From assembly GCF_001949145.1 (NCBI RefSeq), contig NW_019091371.1, positions 586,802 through 650,801 of the forward strand: DNA of 64,000 nucleotides. The letters are read 5' to 3'. The stretch comes from Acanthaster planci (lineage: Eukaryota > Echinodermata > Asteroidea > Valvatida > Acanthasteridae). Numbering within the stretch: the first letter of the stretch is position 1; every line of letters begins with the position of its first letter. Below, in pieces: positions 20,201 to 35,500 of the stretch. Both the position numbers and the translations under genes were made by a program. Below the pieces are notes generated by a model. That model was not told the origin of the DNA. It worked only from the letters and a program-made list of their open reading frames with translations, and did not search any database.

Positions 20201-23200
20201 GGACTATTACATGAGCCACCAGTGACCACAGGATAACATCAAATGCAGGTATTACAGTATCTGCAATGCAACCAAATTCAAATGAGCAACCTGTTACACC
20301 AACATGATGAAGTAAACCATGTGGTCCTTAAGAGTTCTCTAGTAACTTATCACTGGGATGAGAAATTGTCCAAATGGTCCAGGGTACACAGACATATATA
20401 TACGAATTTTCTTCCACTTTAAATGCATGGTTAGCCATGACGAATTTCAAACTTGACTAATAAAAAAATTTACCAATTCTCTCTGATCTGATGCACATGA
20501 ACATCACTGCTGGCTTTATACTCAAAATACCAACTTTTAAACACTATGAGACTACATACTTTATTTTTCTATTCGTGTATACACGTGTATATAACAACGA
20601 AGCAAAATACAGCGGGGCAAATTTGCTATATAAAATATTCATTCTTTAAGCTCTGATATGCAATTTATGCTGGCCCAGTTGCAAATGGTTCAGTGCATAG
20701 AGGAGTCAGGTTTGCTTGTGATTTTGCATTTCAGTTGCAATATAGAATTAAACATTGTGAAACACGAACCCGTGAAATCCAGAATAGAACAGTGGATTCA
20801 AAACAGCTTCAATCTGACTAATAACATCAGAACAAGTTGTAACACGACCATTGGAAATTAAAGGAGTACCATGACACTTTAAAGGGCCAAGTGTTCACAA
20901 AACTGATTCAGGGCTTGTGGACTTCAAGACTACACTCTGTTGTGACTAGGTGTGTGTGGTCAGAAGCCACAATTGTGTTCTCATAAAAAGCTGCTGCCAT
21001 AACTTCAAAGCACAAATGAACACCAGCTTATGTTGCTATAATTTATCAACCAAAATTTACTACCACCAATACAACCCATTTGTTGATAGCAGAGAACGCT
21101 CACAGTAGCACTTCCTTCGTATTATTGCTATAATAAGAGCACCATTAAAACCAATGGAACAACTGTTGAAAAAACACTCATCTAAACTAAAGCACTAAGC
21201 CATTATTGACACCGATTCAAACCAACAAATCAATCTCTTTTCATGTACATGTTTAATCCTTTCATTTATATTTTGGTTTACTGTTTCGTTTTCAGATTGT
21301 TGAAAGCTCAATTTTAATTCATAAATTGCACAAATTTTGTAAATGTAAATGGATAAAGAAGCAAAACTGTATCATATGTTCACTTTTTATGGCTGCACAG
21401 CAGAAATGTTTTCTAAAAACAGTTTATCAGAATCATTTCCCTTGGTAATGAAAGTGACATCATTTTGCCATAACTTAAAAGCTTTACTCGAGTACCAAAA
21501 CTTTTGTGTACAGATTTGAACAGGTGGAGCTTTCTATGCAATTGAGCACAGTTGTCAATACAACTGATTGCTATGTAGGTGAGCCTTCACACATGCCTTC
21601 ACATAATTACATAAAAATGAATTTAAAAAGAAACTCAGGATCATTTTATGACCTTTACAACGTATATACTACACAATTTCTGCAGAAAATCTGTAAATTC
21701 ATTCAATAAACTCCACCATCAAACCTTGTCATGAGCCATATTATAAAGCCAAATGATACAGAAATGCATATAAACTAAACATAACTTATCTCTCAAATGC
21801 TATACACAATATGATACACAACAAACAACTTCTTATTCTTCGTAAGTTGTATTAATTCAAATTCATTTGTAGTGTTTGATTTATCTCCCACCTAAAATAT
21901 ATATGTTCTGAATATTTATGTCTCAAATACAATAAACCTAGATGATTTTCTGAGTTGTTAAAAAAAAAAAATTAGTGGTTCATTAATAAAAGTGATGCAA
22001 CAGCAAAACAGTGCGTCATTTCCCCGAGTTGTGCATTGACAATGTGCTAAACAAGGAAATTTACTGCTGCTTTATCTACCACACAAATGATCAACAGGGT
22101 GGAAGCTTCAGAAAATGTCAGCAAGTCAACGGAAAAGCAACGTCAGAGTGTTTGATATATGTCAGATTACAATGGTCAATCTACTTTAAACTATACATGC
22201 AAAGCCAAAGACACAGACAATACCCTGGCTTATTACAGTTATCAAGCATCATGATTGGTGAGCCAATGAAAAAGAAAAGGATTTTTGAATTGTCACTGGG
22301 CACATATAACATATTCACTGGAGCCAGAAAATCTGCGGTAACTGAGGATGAAGCGCTTTGTTTGCATAGTAGATTAATGTGCAACTCAATGTATTCCAGC
22401 CAGCCAACTCACACGGCATCTGTCTACTAGTTTTCAAACACCATAGCACCATGTAGAATTACTAGTGTGCGGAATCACTGTGCAAAGTGAAGCCTGCTTG
22501 TCACATCCATGTTTGTGTAGAAATCTATGGGAAAATTCTGTATGGCTTTGTACACCTATTTGCATGTCTGTGCCTGTATTGTAAAACAATGTGTCTACAA
22601 AGCCGACTCCCCCAAAACCTGAACATACAATCAGTAAATGAGTTTGTAGTAGTGCTTGGTGGTGCAGATACCGAATTAAATGATAGAAAAGGCACCATTT
22701 GTTATTTGCAAACGTACTAGCGCACTGTATTTAGAGTACATCATTCTGAATTTGTTCCATCTCATTTCATTATGTTCTACAAATATCCCCATGAATTTAA
22801 ACTGTCTGCACCCAGAAGGAGTCAACACTTCTCCATTTGAGAGTTATTTAATATAGCTCTGTAGTAAACACTGACTGCTGTGTGGCACAGTAAGACTAGC
22901 TTCCCTCCTGAGGTTGGTTCACTATATCCATACTTGTTTTATAACACCTCACCATAGTCTCTGTATGATGTAAGAGATAGTCACACAAACCAACACCGAT
23001 ATAAATGATGTTATTTAAACAATCCATTTCAACTCCAGAATACTTTGATGACAACACACTTCCTTAGTTACACTCTGTGGCATAATGTGCAATGTAGGAA
23101 AGAAAAAACAAAGGAAAAATGTCCAAAACACAACATGTACATGGATGTGTGTAGACCAGGATTGCTAGGGTAGGGCACCACACTTGTCACAGGTATAGTA

Positions 23201-23399
23201 CTTTGGGTGTGAGATAGGTATTGATTGAAGTCTGCAGTGATAATTACTATCAAGTGCCATGTTTTTGCTCAGTGAAGAGATAATAGATTGGTGCAGTGTT
23301 ACAATGTTGTCACAGGGAATACAAAGAATGCATTCATAATTAGGCACTGCACATGCCCAAGGCATGCAAAGTTGCTAGACCTGTGTTGAGTAGACCACA
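17227..23399. other. Region between the two convergent 3' ends
   Basis: AT-rich. The part next to 23400 should contain the IQSEC 3' UTR, whose end I cannot place; one TTTATT (AATAAA on the minus strand) lies near 20558. Apart from the MITE at 18168-18366 I recognise no gene. Overlapping open frames at 19618-20113 on both strands have no known domain. Confidence 0.5.
18168..18366. mobile_element. Small MITE with GGGGYYGTCYATAATT ends
   Basis: The left end GGGGCTGTCTATAATTT and the reverse complement of the right end, GGGGTCGTCCATAATTC, form a terminal inverted repeat 199 bases apart. Similar GGGGTCGTCCATAA ends are, to my knowledge, common on short DNA transposons of marine animals. No open frame. 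Confidence 0.7.
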
Positions 23400-23543
23400 T
23401 CACGAGTCCGAGGAGTCGCTGTTGACTGCTGCGCTGAGGTCCACCTCGACCTTGTTGCGTCGTGTGCTGAAGAGTGAGCTAACAGGTTTGGTGGGGGTGC
23501 GGTTTTTTCGTGGGAGGGGCATTGTGGCGTTGATATCCAAGGT
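23400..23543 (-). CDS. IQSEC: IQSEC last coding exon
   Basis: Acceptor CTTTGTCACAG precedes 23543; TGA at 23402-23400. It encodes [36 protein letters not shown] and an acidic Ser-rich end SDSSDS. The TMP---S-L-SLFG-KRGK pattern of vertebrate IQSEC supports it. No PDZ-binding end of the IQSEC2 type is seen. Additional exons between this one and exon 12 cannot be excluded. Confidence 0.82.
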   Translation of the reverse strand, partial: TLDINATMPLPRKNRTPTKPVSSLFSTRRNKVEVDLSAAVNSDSSDS

Positions 23544-26500
23544 CTGTGACAAAGAGGCCAAAAATTACAATGAATAAATATTAAACTGATCTGCCAAATA
23601 GGCATGTTTTCAATTAAACACAAACCACAGGAATTCTACCATGCATTCTACCAGCATTCTTGATGCACACTTCAGTATTCTGCATGAGGGGTCAAGAAAA
23701 CTGTTCGTTATACAAAACACATAACCATCAAAGACAAAGATCTCACTGAAGACACAAAAGAGCTACATAACCACAAGTACACAATCTATTACCCTCAATA
23801 CTACATGCAAGATTTGCAAACAAGCTACCGGTGGTTTCTGGGCATATTTCTCTCAAGAAACCATCCCCCTTGGAAAAGGATTTCCTATCTAACCCATTTC
23901 TTGGTATCTAACTATCTTACACCTCTCAGTACAGACACTATACCCAACAGATTTTATTCAGAGGTAGCCTTCGTGTGGGGGATAAAGAAAAATGGCTTCA
24001 TCAGGACAATGATTCTGTTGCTGACACTGTTTATCTAGCACCCAATACACAGACTTTCAATCATTGTGTGCATTCTCACATAGAAATCCTGTGAGAATCT
24101 GTACCACACCTGTGTAAACTATTAGGCATGTGCAAGTAAAGTAGGGAATAACATTTCTCACACCACAGAGGAATAATCCCTTGACAGAACACTGGTGGAC
24201 TACCACACACCAGAAAGCAGTATGCTAATCAATTTCAGGACATCAAGTGTTCCTTAAAATTTCAAGAAGAGGTGAGGTAGGGGTTGAATGAAGCAAAGAT
24301 TCAACAATCTAGTAGCCAGCAATAGAACTGAGAGAATTTCAGTCACCTTTTCACCGTGTATTAAAGACAGAAATCTTGACATAGCCGTGGGGTCACGGAA
24401 TATGTCAAGAAAGGTTGTCCAAGCACATGTGCCAGTGCATAATTTCCACTTCTCCTTAGCACTCTGTGCAAGATGGATTATTTGGAATTAGCAAACCTTT
24501 AAGATATGTATCTACTGGAGAAGGGGGAAGTGTGTATCATGCAAATAAAGCTGCCTACTCTGTCCCTGTCTCCCTATGAGGGATTGGTTTTGGACTATTT
24601 GTTATTACATAGACTCCATTCTACATTCCACACAATGCACAGGACATGCATTCAATCAATCAATCAAGACAGGAATGAAGACACTCACACAGCTACAATG
24701 CGCGTGATGGCCCACTAAATGGTGTGTTAAGAAAGTGCAGAAAGGAAGAAAGCAGACACAATGTGCATACATCAATCCAAATTGCTCAAACTTCTCACGG
24801 GAAATATATCTTAATTAATTTTCTATTTTCTAGTCAAAATGGGCTCACGCCCATTTGTATTCAGGAGACATGGGTTGCGATATTCATAAACAATGTCTGT
24901 GGTGCACTGGAACTTGAATTCTGTTCTGAAATAAACGTTACACCAAAAATACATGTAAGATAAACAGAAAGTGTATTTTATAGGGCAAGGTATTTCTGTC
25001 AAATGTTACTGATGCCATTCATATTTGAACCTACCCTATTGCTTACTGATTTTAATTCTTCCAAACATTCACTAAATGTTATCTTAGCATGTGAGCCAAC
25101 TGAAATGACAAAGAAACAAATCTGACCTAAAGTTGAAGATAACAGGGCCATTTATCAGATTTGGAGCTTCACATTTTGAACAGACCTCAACATTACTTTT
25201 GTCAGCGCTTGTCCATGGGACAAGTGGCACTCAAAGCTAGCTTGTCCAATGTGTGATTTTACGAGCCTAGACAATTTTAACCCAATAGTTACTGTCCTAC
25301 ACCAATAAGCAAAGCCCTGAAACTGGGCCCTGTATAAATGCCTGCATGTGCATTAAGTTGTGTAAACCAATGGGATTTGGTACCCCAACACAACGGTATT
25401 TTATATATGTACATGTAATTCATTTTTGTACCAATTTTCCCTCTGTGAAAAGGTGCCCTGCTAAATGTAAAACGTGTCACACCAACCCCGTCCCCAGTGG
25501 CTACTTTAGGCCTTTTCATACTACAGCCTCTCAACCCGGGTTGAACTCAACCCCGGGAAAATCCATGACAGCCCTGGGTTGACAATTTTGATTGTTTCAC
25601 ACTTGTTTCATATGAATTGAGCTTATCGGGGTGAGTTTAACCCAGAAATGAACACGAAAAATTTTCAACCCAGGTTGAAAATTCTCAACCCTGATCCAGA
25701 GCACAGTTGAGTTCAACCTGGATTGAAGTCAATCACAGGTTGATGCAGGGTTGAAAATTTTTAACCCTGCGTCAACCCCCAGATTTGTCTCCTGTGAAAA
25801 GGCCTTTTGTTTCTAGCATAACTTCCAATAGTAACAGCCATAGGAACGCACTGCTTGACACCATGGGGATTAGATTGGCCAAGTACGTACATTTCCACAT
25901 AAAATGCCTGCCCTGTAGATTCATGGTGGCTGCGCACACAGTGTATGAGTTAGTTTGAGATGAAATCATACTCAAAGCATTTATTTAGCATGCGAAGAAG
26001 AATAACAGTCAAAGGTCAATTTGCCGACTACTATTCTTGGCTGTGAAAAACTGCCCTTTTCAAGGCAAAAGTACCTGTTCATCAGGCAATTTGTCCTGAA
26101 TTATTTTGTTCATCCAAAAGAACAAATTACTTGTCCTGGGCAACTGAACAACCATTAATGTCAAGGCCTGATGTTCAGGTAATACAAGAAAATTTGGACA
26201 GGTTTCTATAATGATGATGCATTTGTGTATTTCTGGGTAGACTCTGACTAAACTAATATTTCTCTCTTCTGCCTTAAGTTGCATTTTGATGTTATGACCA
26301 TGATTGTGATAAAAAACTTGTCACTGTGCAAACAAAAGGTTTTAATCTAAACGTTTTATGAAATTGATTTGACAAACTACGTGTAGTTTGTTTGTCATCC
26401 ATTCTCATGAGTGGACAAAAGGATGCTGTGCAGTACATACCACTCCACTGTCTAGAGAACTGGCGCTGTTTCTGTGATTCTTCTTGGCTGTTGAAAGACA

Positions 26501-29500
26501 CAAAAGTCCACATATATTACACGGTTCCAGAACAGTAAACGATTTTTATGGTTATGCAGATTAATAGCTAGCTAGATACCCTGGACAGCTCCTGGGTACT
26601 TCTAGTTATGAAGGCTGGCTAGAACCTTTCATCACTATGATGTATGCAGGCCTTTTAAGACTTTTTTTTTTAAATCTGAGATCACTGATATTCAAAATCC
26701 ACCCATCAGCATTACCACTGACAATATCCCAGTTATCTAGGCTGTTATCTACCCACCTGATGCTTCCTTAAGATCCATCAGTGAGTTGGACAGTGCTGTC
26801 CTCTTCAACGTGCTACTGTCACTAGTCTGTGGTGCTAAGGAGTCCATGCTACCACTCAGGTTCTGTGTGCTTGCAAAGCTCTCTGTATCCAGACCTAGTC
26901 CAGAGTCAGCCGTGCTTGCCTGGCTCTTCCGTACAATCTTTTGCCTCTCCAGCTCAGCTGAAAGCAAGACAGAAAGAAACTGGTACTAGTTAAAAAACTT
27001 TCCCTCTTGGCACTAGAAAGTGGAAACTCGCTATTATCATGAAGTGTGTATAGGATGGGGGGAGGGTTATTATTTCCAGACTCACAGCAACTCGGTGATG
27101 CTGAGTATTTTGTTTTTCATTCCCACACTATGACTCTGAGATTTCATTGCATTACAGTCCACAAGCACTTATATTAATTAAGGGATGCGTGTACTTTTCA
27201 AGAAGTTTTCATTTCAAATTTTTAAGGAGAGTGGGACTCAAGCAAAATATCTATGTTCCTCACACTTCTACAAATGCAGTCAAACATAATTAATACACAG
27301 CCTTTTCATATTCTTGTCAAAAATTTTTGCTTTTGTTTTTCTTTGAGCTTAACAAGAAGAAACTGAAAAAAATGCTATTTCTGCTTTTCTATAATGATGC
27401 TTTTTTGACAGTTTTTTGTCAACTGTTTTTACAGCTTTTTTAAAAGCAAAGATGATTTGTTTTAAATATGATAGAGTGATTGTACTGCACAGAATAACCA
27501 AATTTACAATGACAGGCAAAATGCTGTTCAAACAATAGAAAACAAGAAGGAAAAAGAAAAGAGGCATGGATACATAAGATACTCTTGTAATATGTAACTG
27601 TACACATAAAATGACATTGCCACAATATCAGCACATCACTGGGAATCATTTTACTTGCTGAGGCAGGGTGGGCAGGGGTACGGGTGTGGACGACATAAAC
27701 TTCAAGGAAAGCCCTTAAGGCTCTATCTATGCCCTATCAAGTCTATGGTCAGCTATCCAACCAGAATAAAGCAATGGATTCCTTCAACTCTCAAAGGTAA
27801 CATTGCTGGGTAAACTATATTTATGTATCCTTTCTGCTGAGTGCCAAATCAAAGGTGAGTTCCTCTCACATAACAACTTAACACATCTGTGCACTTCCCC
27901 ACCACATATGTACATGTATATGCATGATTACCAACGTCTTTCAATGAAGTACACCATCATTAGCTCTTGTACATGAAAGTGGACCATACAACACCATCAA
28001 CCATTCATGCATTTGTCTACAGTGTTTACAGTGCTTCGCAAAAATACTTAAAAACAGGGAATCACAGCATCGTATAGGGCAAGAAGACAATACATACATG
28101 TAGTCTACATCTTTCCACAGCCATCGTTTTGTCAAATATTTGCCTTAAACAATCTTCATGACAATTCTCACACCATTGTTGTTCCACAGAAGCACTGAAA
28201 TTAGACTTTTTGAAAGAAATGCTCAGTGGGTTATCCGACAAAACTGGTAGTGTGATAAGGTGATCGGAAGATACAATTTGAAAGGAGCAGAGGCGCTGAA
28301 CAACGAAAAAAGCAAAAATTGCTGTTTGTACATGTAATTACTAGATTTAGTGATGTTTATTTGAATGTATGGACTATGTAGTGCAAAGGTCTAGTTGTAA
28401 CGGGGATGCTCACATCCATAGGTTGCAGGTTTGTTTTGAACATGGAACTCTGATTGATATCATGCGGTTAGAGAGAGTTTGAGAAAATCAGCTGTCAGGC
28501 AGGCCAAACCATTTCTTCTCAAATGTGACCAAACCTAACATAATGAGTGACAAGTTGCCAGACCAATGTTTGAGTGAAAAGCTTTTAAGAGTCTTACTCC
28601 GTGTAAATCAGAGGGAAACCCTCCACAAAATTTCATCCATACTTGTATTGTCCATTTCATTAGGATGCCTAAATGGGTAATACAGTAGATCAAAACAAAG
28701 AATGCAATTTGCTCTTTCTCAAACAACCTAAAACGGAATTATCAAAGATATGCCCTTAAGACACATTCTGTGGGATCCGGTCACAAATTTGAGTTGTTAG
28801 CATTGCCTGCATTCAATAAGGCATAACATTTAAGCTCACAGGCAAAAAGTAGCAGGGGTGTTTCCCAAATGAAGTACAAACAAAAAGTCTACTCCATCAG
28901 CAAGTATCTGTGGACTTCTCAGTTAATTCAATCTTGGTGACAATTGCAACTCAGTGTAGCTACATTGAGCGGACAGCTGCCTTGAGCTTTAAACAGAATG
29001 TTGAAGTATTTGCTAAAAGAAACCAATAGCTAAAGACAGACTAAACAGTGAATCAAAATGATGATGTGATCAACAGGAAAGGATCACCTATAAAAGGGAA
29101 GTGGACAGAGCATGATTCACACCTTACATGCAACAGGCTTCCAATATCTTTGAAGTTACATGCACAGAATTCAATAAATTAAACAATGGTCTAAAATTGT
29201 TTAAACTTATGTAATTTAAGGAACACTGAAACTTGAGATGGGCAGAGGGAAGATTAGTGTCATTTGCTGAATCAGGATAACTTGATTTGCACTTTTTCTT
29301 ATAATGGTATCGCAACTACATGTATACCAAACTGTCAAAATGGAAAGGCTGAAGTGTCACAATGTCAAGTTGTGACATCAACAGCTTGACCTCACCAGTA
29401 GGTATTAGCAAAACTAAAAAGAATAGCTATTTGGCACCAGCAAGCAGTACCGGCTATGAAATTGTGCTCAACTGAAACAAAAGGTGTTTTTGAAATAGCT

Positions 29501-32500
29501 GCAATTTAAATTTGGGGCCAAATTTCATTACATGTTGGAGAGCAAAACACGCTCCTTTGTTTCTTGTAAACACGACCCAAATTAAGAGCTGCAAAGAGAA
29601 TAACAAGAGGTGTTATGAGAGACTGGTTACAATAAAAGAATTTCTTGCACAGGACAAGCATGTCATCTTTAATAATCTGATCGCAAACCATTCAAATTGT
29701 TACGTGGCAGAGCCAGACCAAACAGCTAACAATTGGATACTGCCTTATTTTCCCATATGCCACTGCTAACACTGATGTGAGCCAATTCAAAAATATTAGA
29801 ACATTTCAAGCCTTAAGTGGGCATGCATTAATACACCAATTAGTGCATGTACATACATTCAATAGACTCCAAGCAGACTTCAAAACAATACAACAGTGGG
29901 AAGCAATCGGTTGAGATTTGGTGTCCAACACCAAGGATACATACCTTCCCAGGGACACATTTCCCTTGGGGGGTAAACTAAAGGAGGCATGGTAGGAAGG
30001 AGGCAAGAAACAAAATGCAAACATAATTCACTCATCCAAAATAGGGTGACTGACTGAGGTCTTGACATGGGCATGTCATTGCATGCAATCAATGGGGACA
30101 TTCTGTCATAAATCAAAATCCAAGACATTACACTGAGGGATATTCAAAACAACAGAAAGAAAAAGGCTGTAATATCATGAATCAGGGAATCAATGTTGGT
30201 TACTACATGTAAGTAAGATACATGGAAGTCACACTTGACAATGACTAGAGGTGTGCTTTGCCTGTCTTCATGATCAAAAACCCCTCTGACATTACTGCCC
30301 AACCGGATTCCTTCCAGTACTACTGGTCTATGAATGTGTAGCCCACGTAGTAACTCAATACAAGTTTGAGCTTCTAAACACACAACACTTTATTTCCAGA
30401 GATGACATGAGCGGTCTACTGCTCAAGACTTTGGATATCCTGATCATCACAGTGTTATCTTCAATCATACTGGTTATATCTAGGGGGGAGATATATATAC
30501 AATGGTCTGGACACTTGTTCCAGGAAGTAACTTAGCTGAGACAATGGCAGAAGCACTGGGACATTACCATGCACTATCAAGAAAAAAAAACCAAGTTGAA
30601 TTGGCATTTGTGGTTTACAGGATGCAATGTTTTCATTTCAAGTTATGTTTCATTCCGAACATTTTACATGCTCACAAATTGGGCTCCTCTTGTTTTGCCT
30701 AACTCATGGTTTCTTTTCCACAATGATGTAGTCACTTATACTTTACATACTTGGAAATCATTGATAGAAGTCTGGTTTCCAGCCTTTCAAGTGCAGTATG
30801 TTTGTGCAATTTTTTAATCACAATAATATGTACATGACAACCATTTAATAACCACCAAGTTGGACAAGAAAGAATTGGCCATTTATAAATTCAAGGGTAA
30901 AGGTTGATAGTGTAATTGAAAGCATTAGACTACAGACGGGATTTGTATAGACATGTACATGTACAGTGAGGCAGTAAGAGAGTTATTGCATTAGTAAGTC
31001 TTTTCAATGCAGTACTGTAGTCAAGACCATCAGCCATCCAGATACGTGTCATATCACAAGTCATTAAATAAACAATGACATAGGTATCACTTTGTCACAG
31101 CTCATCCAATCACGTGTGGACTTGTGATGGACTCCATAGCACTGCGTCACTGTTTTGGAACTCAACATGCCAGGATGGTGGAATGGCAGTTTTTGATGGG
31201 TGAACATTTCAAACTCTGTGTTGTTTTTATCCCAACAATCAAAGACTCAGTGCCATGCAAGAGTACAACTTGCCCCCCAGAAATGGAAGTTATTCTTTGC
31301 TCGCTCATTCATGTAACTGGTGTTGCCATGCCTATTTAAATGCAGATCCTCAACGTACATTAAAAAACAGACACACAAGAGGATCAAGAAAACTTTCCTG
31401 ACAATGCCCAAGGGATGCAACTGCCAAAGGATATTACAAAACTCTCCAGATGCCACAGATGAATGAAGCACATAGAACAATCCCACTTAAAAGAACAAAT
31501 TTACCAATTTCAGAGTGAGCAGCATTGTCTGGATATATGCTTGAAAAAAAAGGTTCATTAGGTAGGCACAATTTAGGGAGTTTGCATATTCATGATGTTA
31601 AATATTCATGAGTAGGTATACTGACCTCCAATTCTAATGTCTTCCATCTCATTGACTTCTTGGACTGCCTCTCTCAGGTCAGCCACAAACTTCATCTTGT
31701 CTTCCTGGGAGTTGGCGCAGAAGGTGATGAGTGTACGGTTGTTCATAGATGCTACTAGGCGGATTCCGTGGTGATAATCTATACAGAAGGACATATAATT
31801 CATTATCTGCTCTCTGAGATTGTGTCACTGTGGATTTAGAGATGAAGGTAATCTGACCAAGAGGGAAAGATTACGAACACTATCATTGATAACTTTTAAT
31901 GCAGATACTAAAAACAGTGCAAGACAATTGGAAATCACGTTGTTCAGACAAGATGGAGTCTTTGTTGTTTGGAGAATAATTGAAAGAAGCGAAGATCAAG
32001 CGACCATAGTGGCCAGAGGCCAGAGCTGAAATGATGAAGATGATCAGTATATTTATTTAGCCTTGTGAAAAGATGACAGATTTAAAATTCAGTCATACAG
32101 TTCAGGGAAAAAAGAATTTTCAAAATGTCACAAAATGTCCCTCTTTAGGAAATGTTCCAGGCATGCAGTCATTGTATACTGAAAAAAGTGTGTTCATTTC
32201 AGGTTAACAAAATAAAGAAAATCTCATTCAAAAGCAATCTATAGACATTCAAATGCAAATCCTTGGGACCGAAGTACTATGTTGATGAAAATCATATATG
32301 TGAGGGCTTTTTGTTCTTAAGGAGACCCAGATTTCAAAGCTGTTTTATCTCCACGAACAAATGCATTAACCAAGCTGAGCAGATGGTCCAAGCAATCAAG
32401 ATTAAAAGCCTGTTTGGATCAGCAAACAAGAGGCATTTCAGCTTTCCATTACTGATTGACAAGGTCATTTAAATACACTTCAAACATCAAGAATGTGTCA

Positions 32501-35500
32501 TTTAAAACTCATTGAGTTGTGTGCCTGGCATTGCAATCTGTTTATGGATTCAAATCAGGCTGTACCGCATGTTTGGGAATTTGTTGTTTACAAATTCAAA
32601 ATACTGTGAGAGCTATTTCTATATTTACTATATTCTCTGCATGAAGTTACAACAAAGGAACTTGCCATTATATTATTATTACTGTTTGGTGAACTGTTAA
32701 TGTATCTAACAGCACTGAAGGGCACTTGCTATATTCACACACAATAAGACTAAACAGTTCACGGAACAGATTAATTTTAATGACCGACTGTTGTAAGCCC
32801 AACTGCAACTTGGATAAGACTACCACATAATGAGCGAACCACCGCATTTCTCCTGTGCTGAACCTCAAGAGGGTTGGTTGTTCTGATCCTAACCAAATCT
32901 TCTGAAAGGCTTTAAGAGCCTTTGAGAACAGGCCTACATCAATGAAGATACTTACATTGTGATGAAAAATCCAGCACACAAGCAGCATGTAGTGGAAAGG
33001 CCTTCTTGAAGCCATATATACTCCCTGTCTTCTTCTTGTATAGTTTAGTGACCTTTGGGGAAGAACAGCTGATTATCAACAGATATATCTTGTTGGAAGT
33101 TTTAGAACAGTCTGCAGAAAAAGTTATCTTGAAATCTTGATTTCCAGCAAAGCTGTACATTTATCTTGCATAAACATCAAAACAACTATACCAAATCTGT
33201 ATTTTTCAAGTTACGGTCCACCTCATTGTTTGTTGACATTTAAATGTGGGGCTTTATATATTTCATTTCCTAAACTAATGCCCAATAGCTAAATTCCACA
33301 TTCACCTTTCCAAGGTACAGTCCATTATTTGTCATCTGTGCATTATGCTTGTCTGAGGCAACAAAAGTGCTCAAAATGTAACGGATGCCTAACAATTAAC
33401 CTGATACGTTTCAGCTCAGTGAATACTGTATATTCTGAAAAATTCCAGGATCTTGATTTCAAATCAAGAGTTGGCAAATCATGTTTTGAGTTGCCCATGA
33501 AGTCAGCATGCTGAACTCTTCTCTTTCAGTGGATTGTAGTTACAGACTGTCATACATTGAATCAACAAGTTATAATAACTGCATATGCATGTACATCACG
33601 TCATTGCTTGCACAGGCCTTGCAGAATTAAACATGATCTGCTAGTAGCAATCTTCAGAACATCTTCAGATGCATTGTTGGCCTTGTTTCATTATTTCTTA
33701 CAAAATGACAGCTGACCAAATAGGATTATTGACAGTATCTTTGAACTATGCTTTTCAACAATAACTTTGTCAGTGCTTTTTTGACAGCTGAAAATGATAG
33801 ATTGTACCTTTAATAGATGAAAAACAAATTCGTTTCCTGTTTAAGACATATGCAAAAGTGCATGCACTCCTTGTACAAACAGCATTTGGACTTGATGATA
33901 ACATCAATGTAACTATGTTGCCATGTACCATGAGCATATCATTGAAGAGAAACACATGTCTAAGATGTTTCTTGTCCTTCTTGGTGGGATCATAGACTTC
34001 AGACAAGCTGCACTTATGGACTAAACGACGATGAGGCTCAGCTAAAATCTAGAGAGAAAAACCAAAACAGTCTGTTCTAATACTTTGTATTTGTAAACAT
34101 CAATTAAGTTGATGAAAAATTCCTTTGTAGATTAGACTAACAGTTTGGTCAGAAATGCATGGCTAACTAGATAACACTGGTGAAATGTTGCTTCCCTTTA
34201 ACTTTAACAGNNNNNNNNNNNNNNNNNNNNNNNNNNNNNNNNNNNNNNNNNNNNNNNNNNNNNNNNNNNNNNNNNNNNNNNNNNNNNNNNNNNNNNNNNN
34301 NNNNNNNNNNNNNNNNNNNNNNNNNNNNNNNNNNNNNNNNNNNNNNNNNNNNNNNNNNNNNNNNNNNNNNNNNNNNNNNNNNNNNNNNNNNNNNNNNNNN
34401 NNNNNNNNNNNNNNNNNNNNNNNNNNNNNNNNNNNNNNNNNNNNNNNNNNNNNNNNNNNNNNNNNNNNNNNNNNNNNNNNNNNNNNNNNNNNNNNNNNNN
34501 NNNNNNNNNNNNNNNNNNNNNNNNNNNNNNNNNNNNNNNNNNNNNNNNNNNNNNNNNNNNNNNNNNNNNNNNNNNNNNNNNNNNNNNNNNNNNNNNNNNN
34601 NNNNNNNNNNNNNNNNNNNNNNNNNNNNNNNNNNNNNNNNNNNNNNNNNNNNNNNNNNNNNNNNNNNNNNNNNNNNNNNNNNNNNNNNNNNNNNNNNNNN
34701 NNNNNNNNNNNNNNNNNNNNNNNNNNNNNNNNNNNNNNNNNNNNNNNNNNNNNNNNNNNNNNNNNNNNNNNNNNNNNNNNNNNNNNNNNNNNNNNNNNNN
34801 NNNNNNNNNNNTGTTAGGGTCCTCAGTCCTCCAACAGGTGAAGGATTGAGGACTGTTAGGGTTAAAGTATAAAGTTTTATCAGTACATAATACCCGCAAC
34901 TAAACATCACTGACATGCTGCTTTCACCGGGTATTACCTATTTTCATTTTATAAAAAAACTTTTACATTTAGGAGATGTCATCAAGTAACACTTCTGGTT
35001 TTTACATCTGTTAAAGTCATAAAAATCAAAGGCTTGAGGTCAGTGAAAACCAGAATGATACATGTTGCATGAGTGGTATGAGTTGAATAAAGCAACTTTA
35101 CCACAAGGTGGCAAGTCTGTTTTTCAGAACATACCGGTCTATTGCCGCTGATGCTCTGTTCAATCTTGAAGACAACACTGGTGTGGTCCATTCCTGGCTG
35201 AAATGGATGGTGCTGGATGCGATTGTAGATGCCATGAAGGAGTTCTGGGTCAATATCACAGCCATCATCAATGCCTACAACCATGACCAGCACACAAACA
35301 TCTGAAATATTTGGCTTCACCTCATTTTTGTAATAACTGGATTAGATGAAAATGTGTAAACATCTTTTAAAAAAACAGTTTATAGATGGAAGTGAAAAAG
35401 TTCACCTGCAACCATATACATGTACATGTGGTGACACTTAAAGATTCTCCATGGAATGTTTCAGTCCATTTATGGTAGGTCTCATCTTCCCAAGAAAATG

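Noticed and set aside
34180-34916. Frames of 210-249 codons across 34.2-34.9 kb
   Set aside because: They consist almost wholly of N from the assembly gap.
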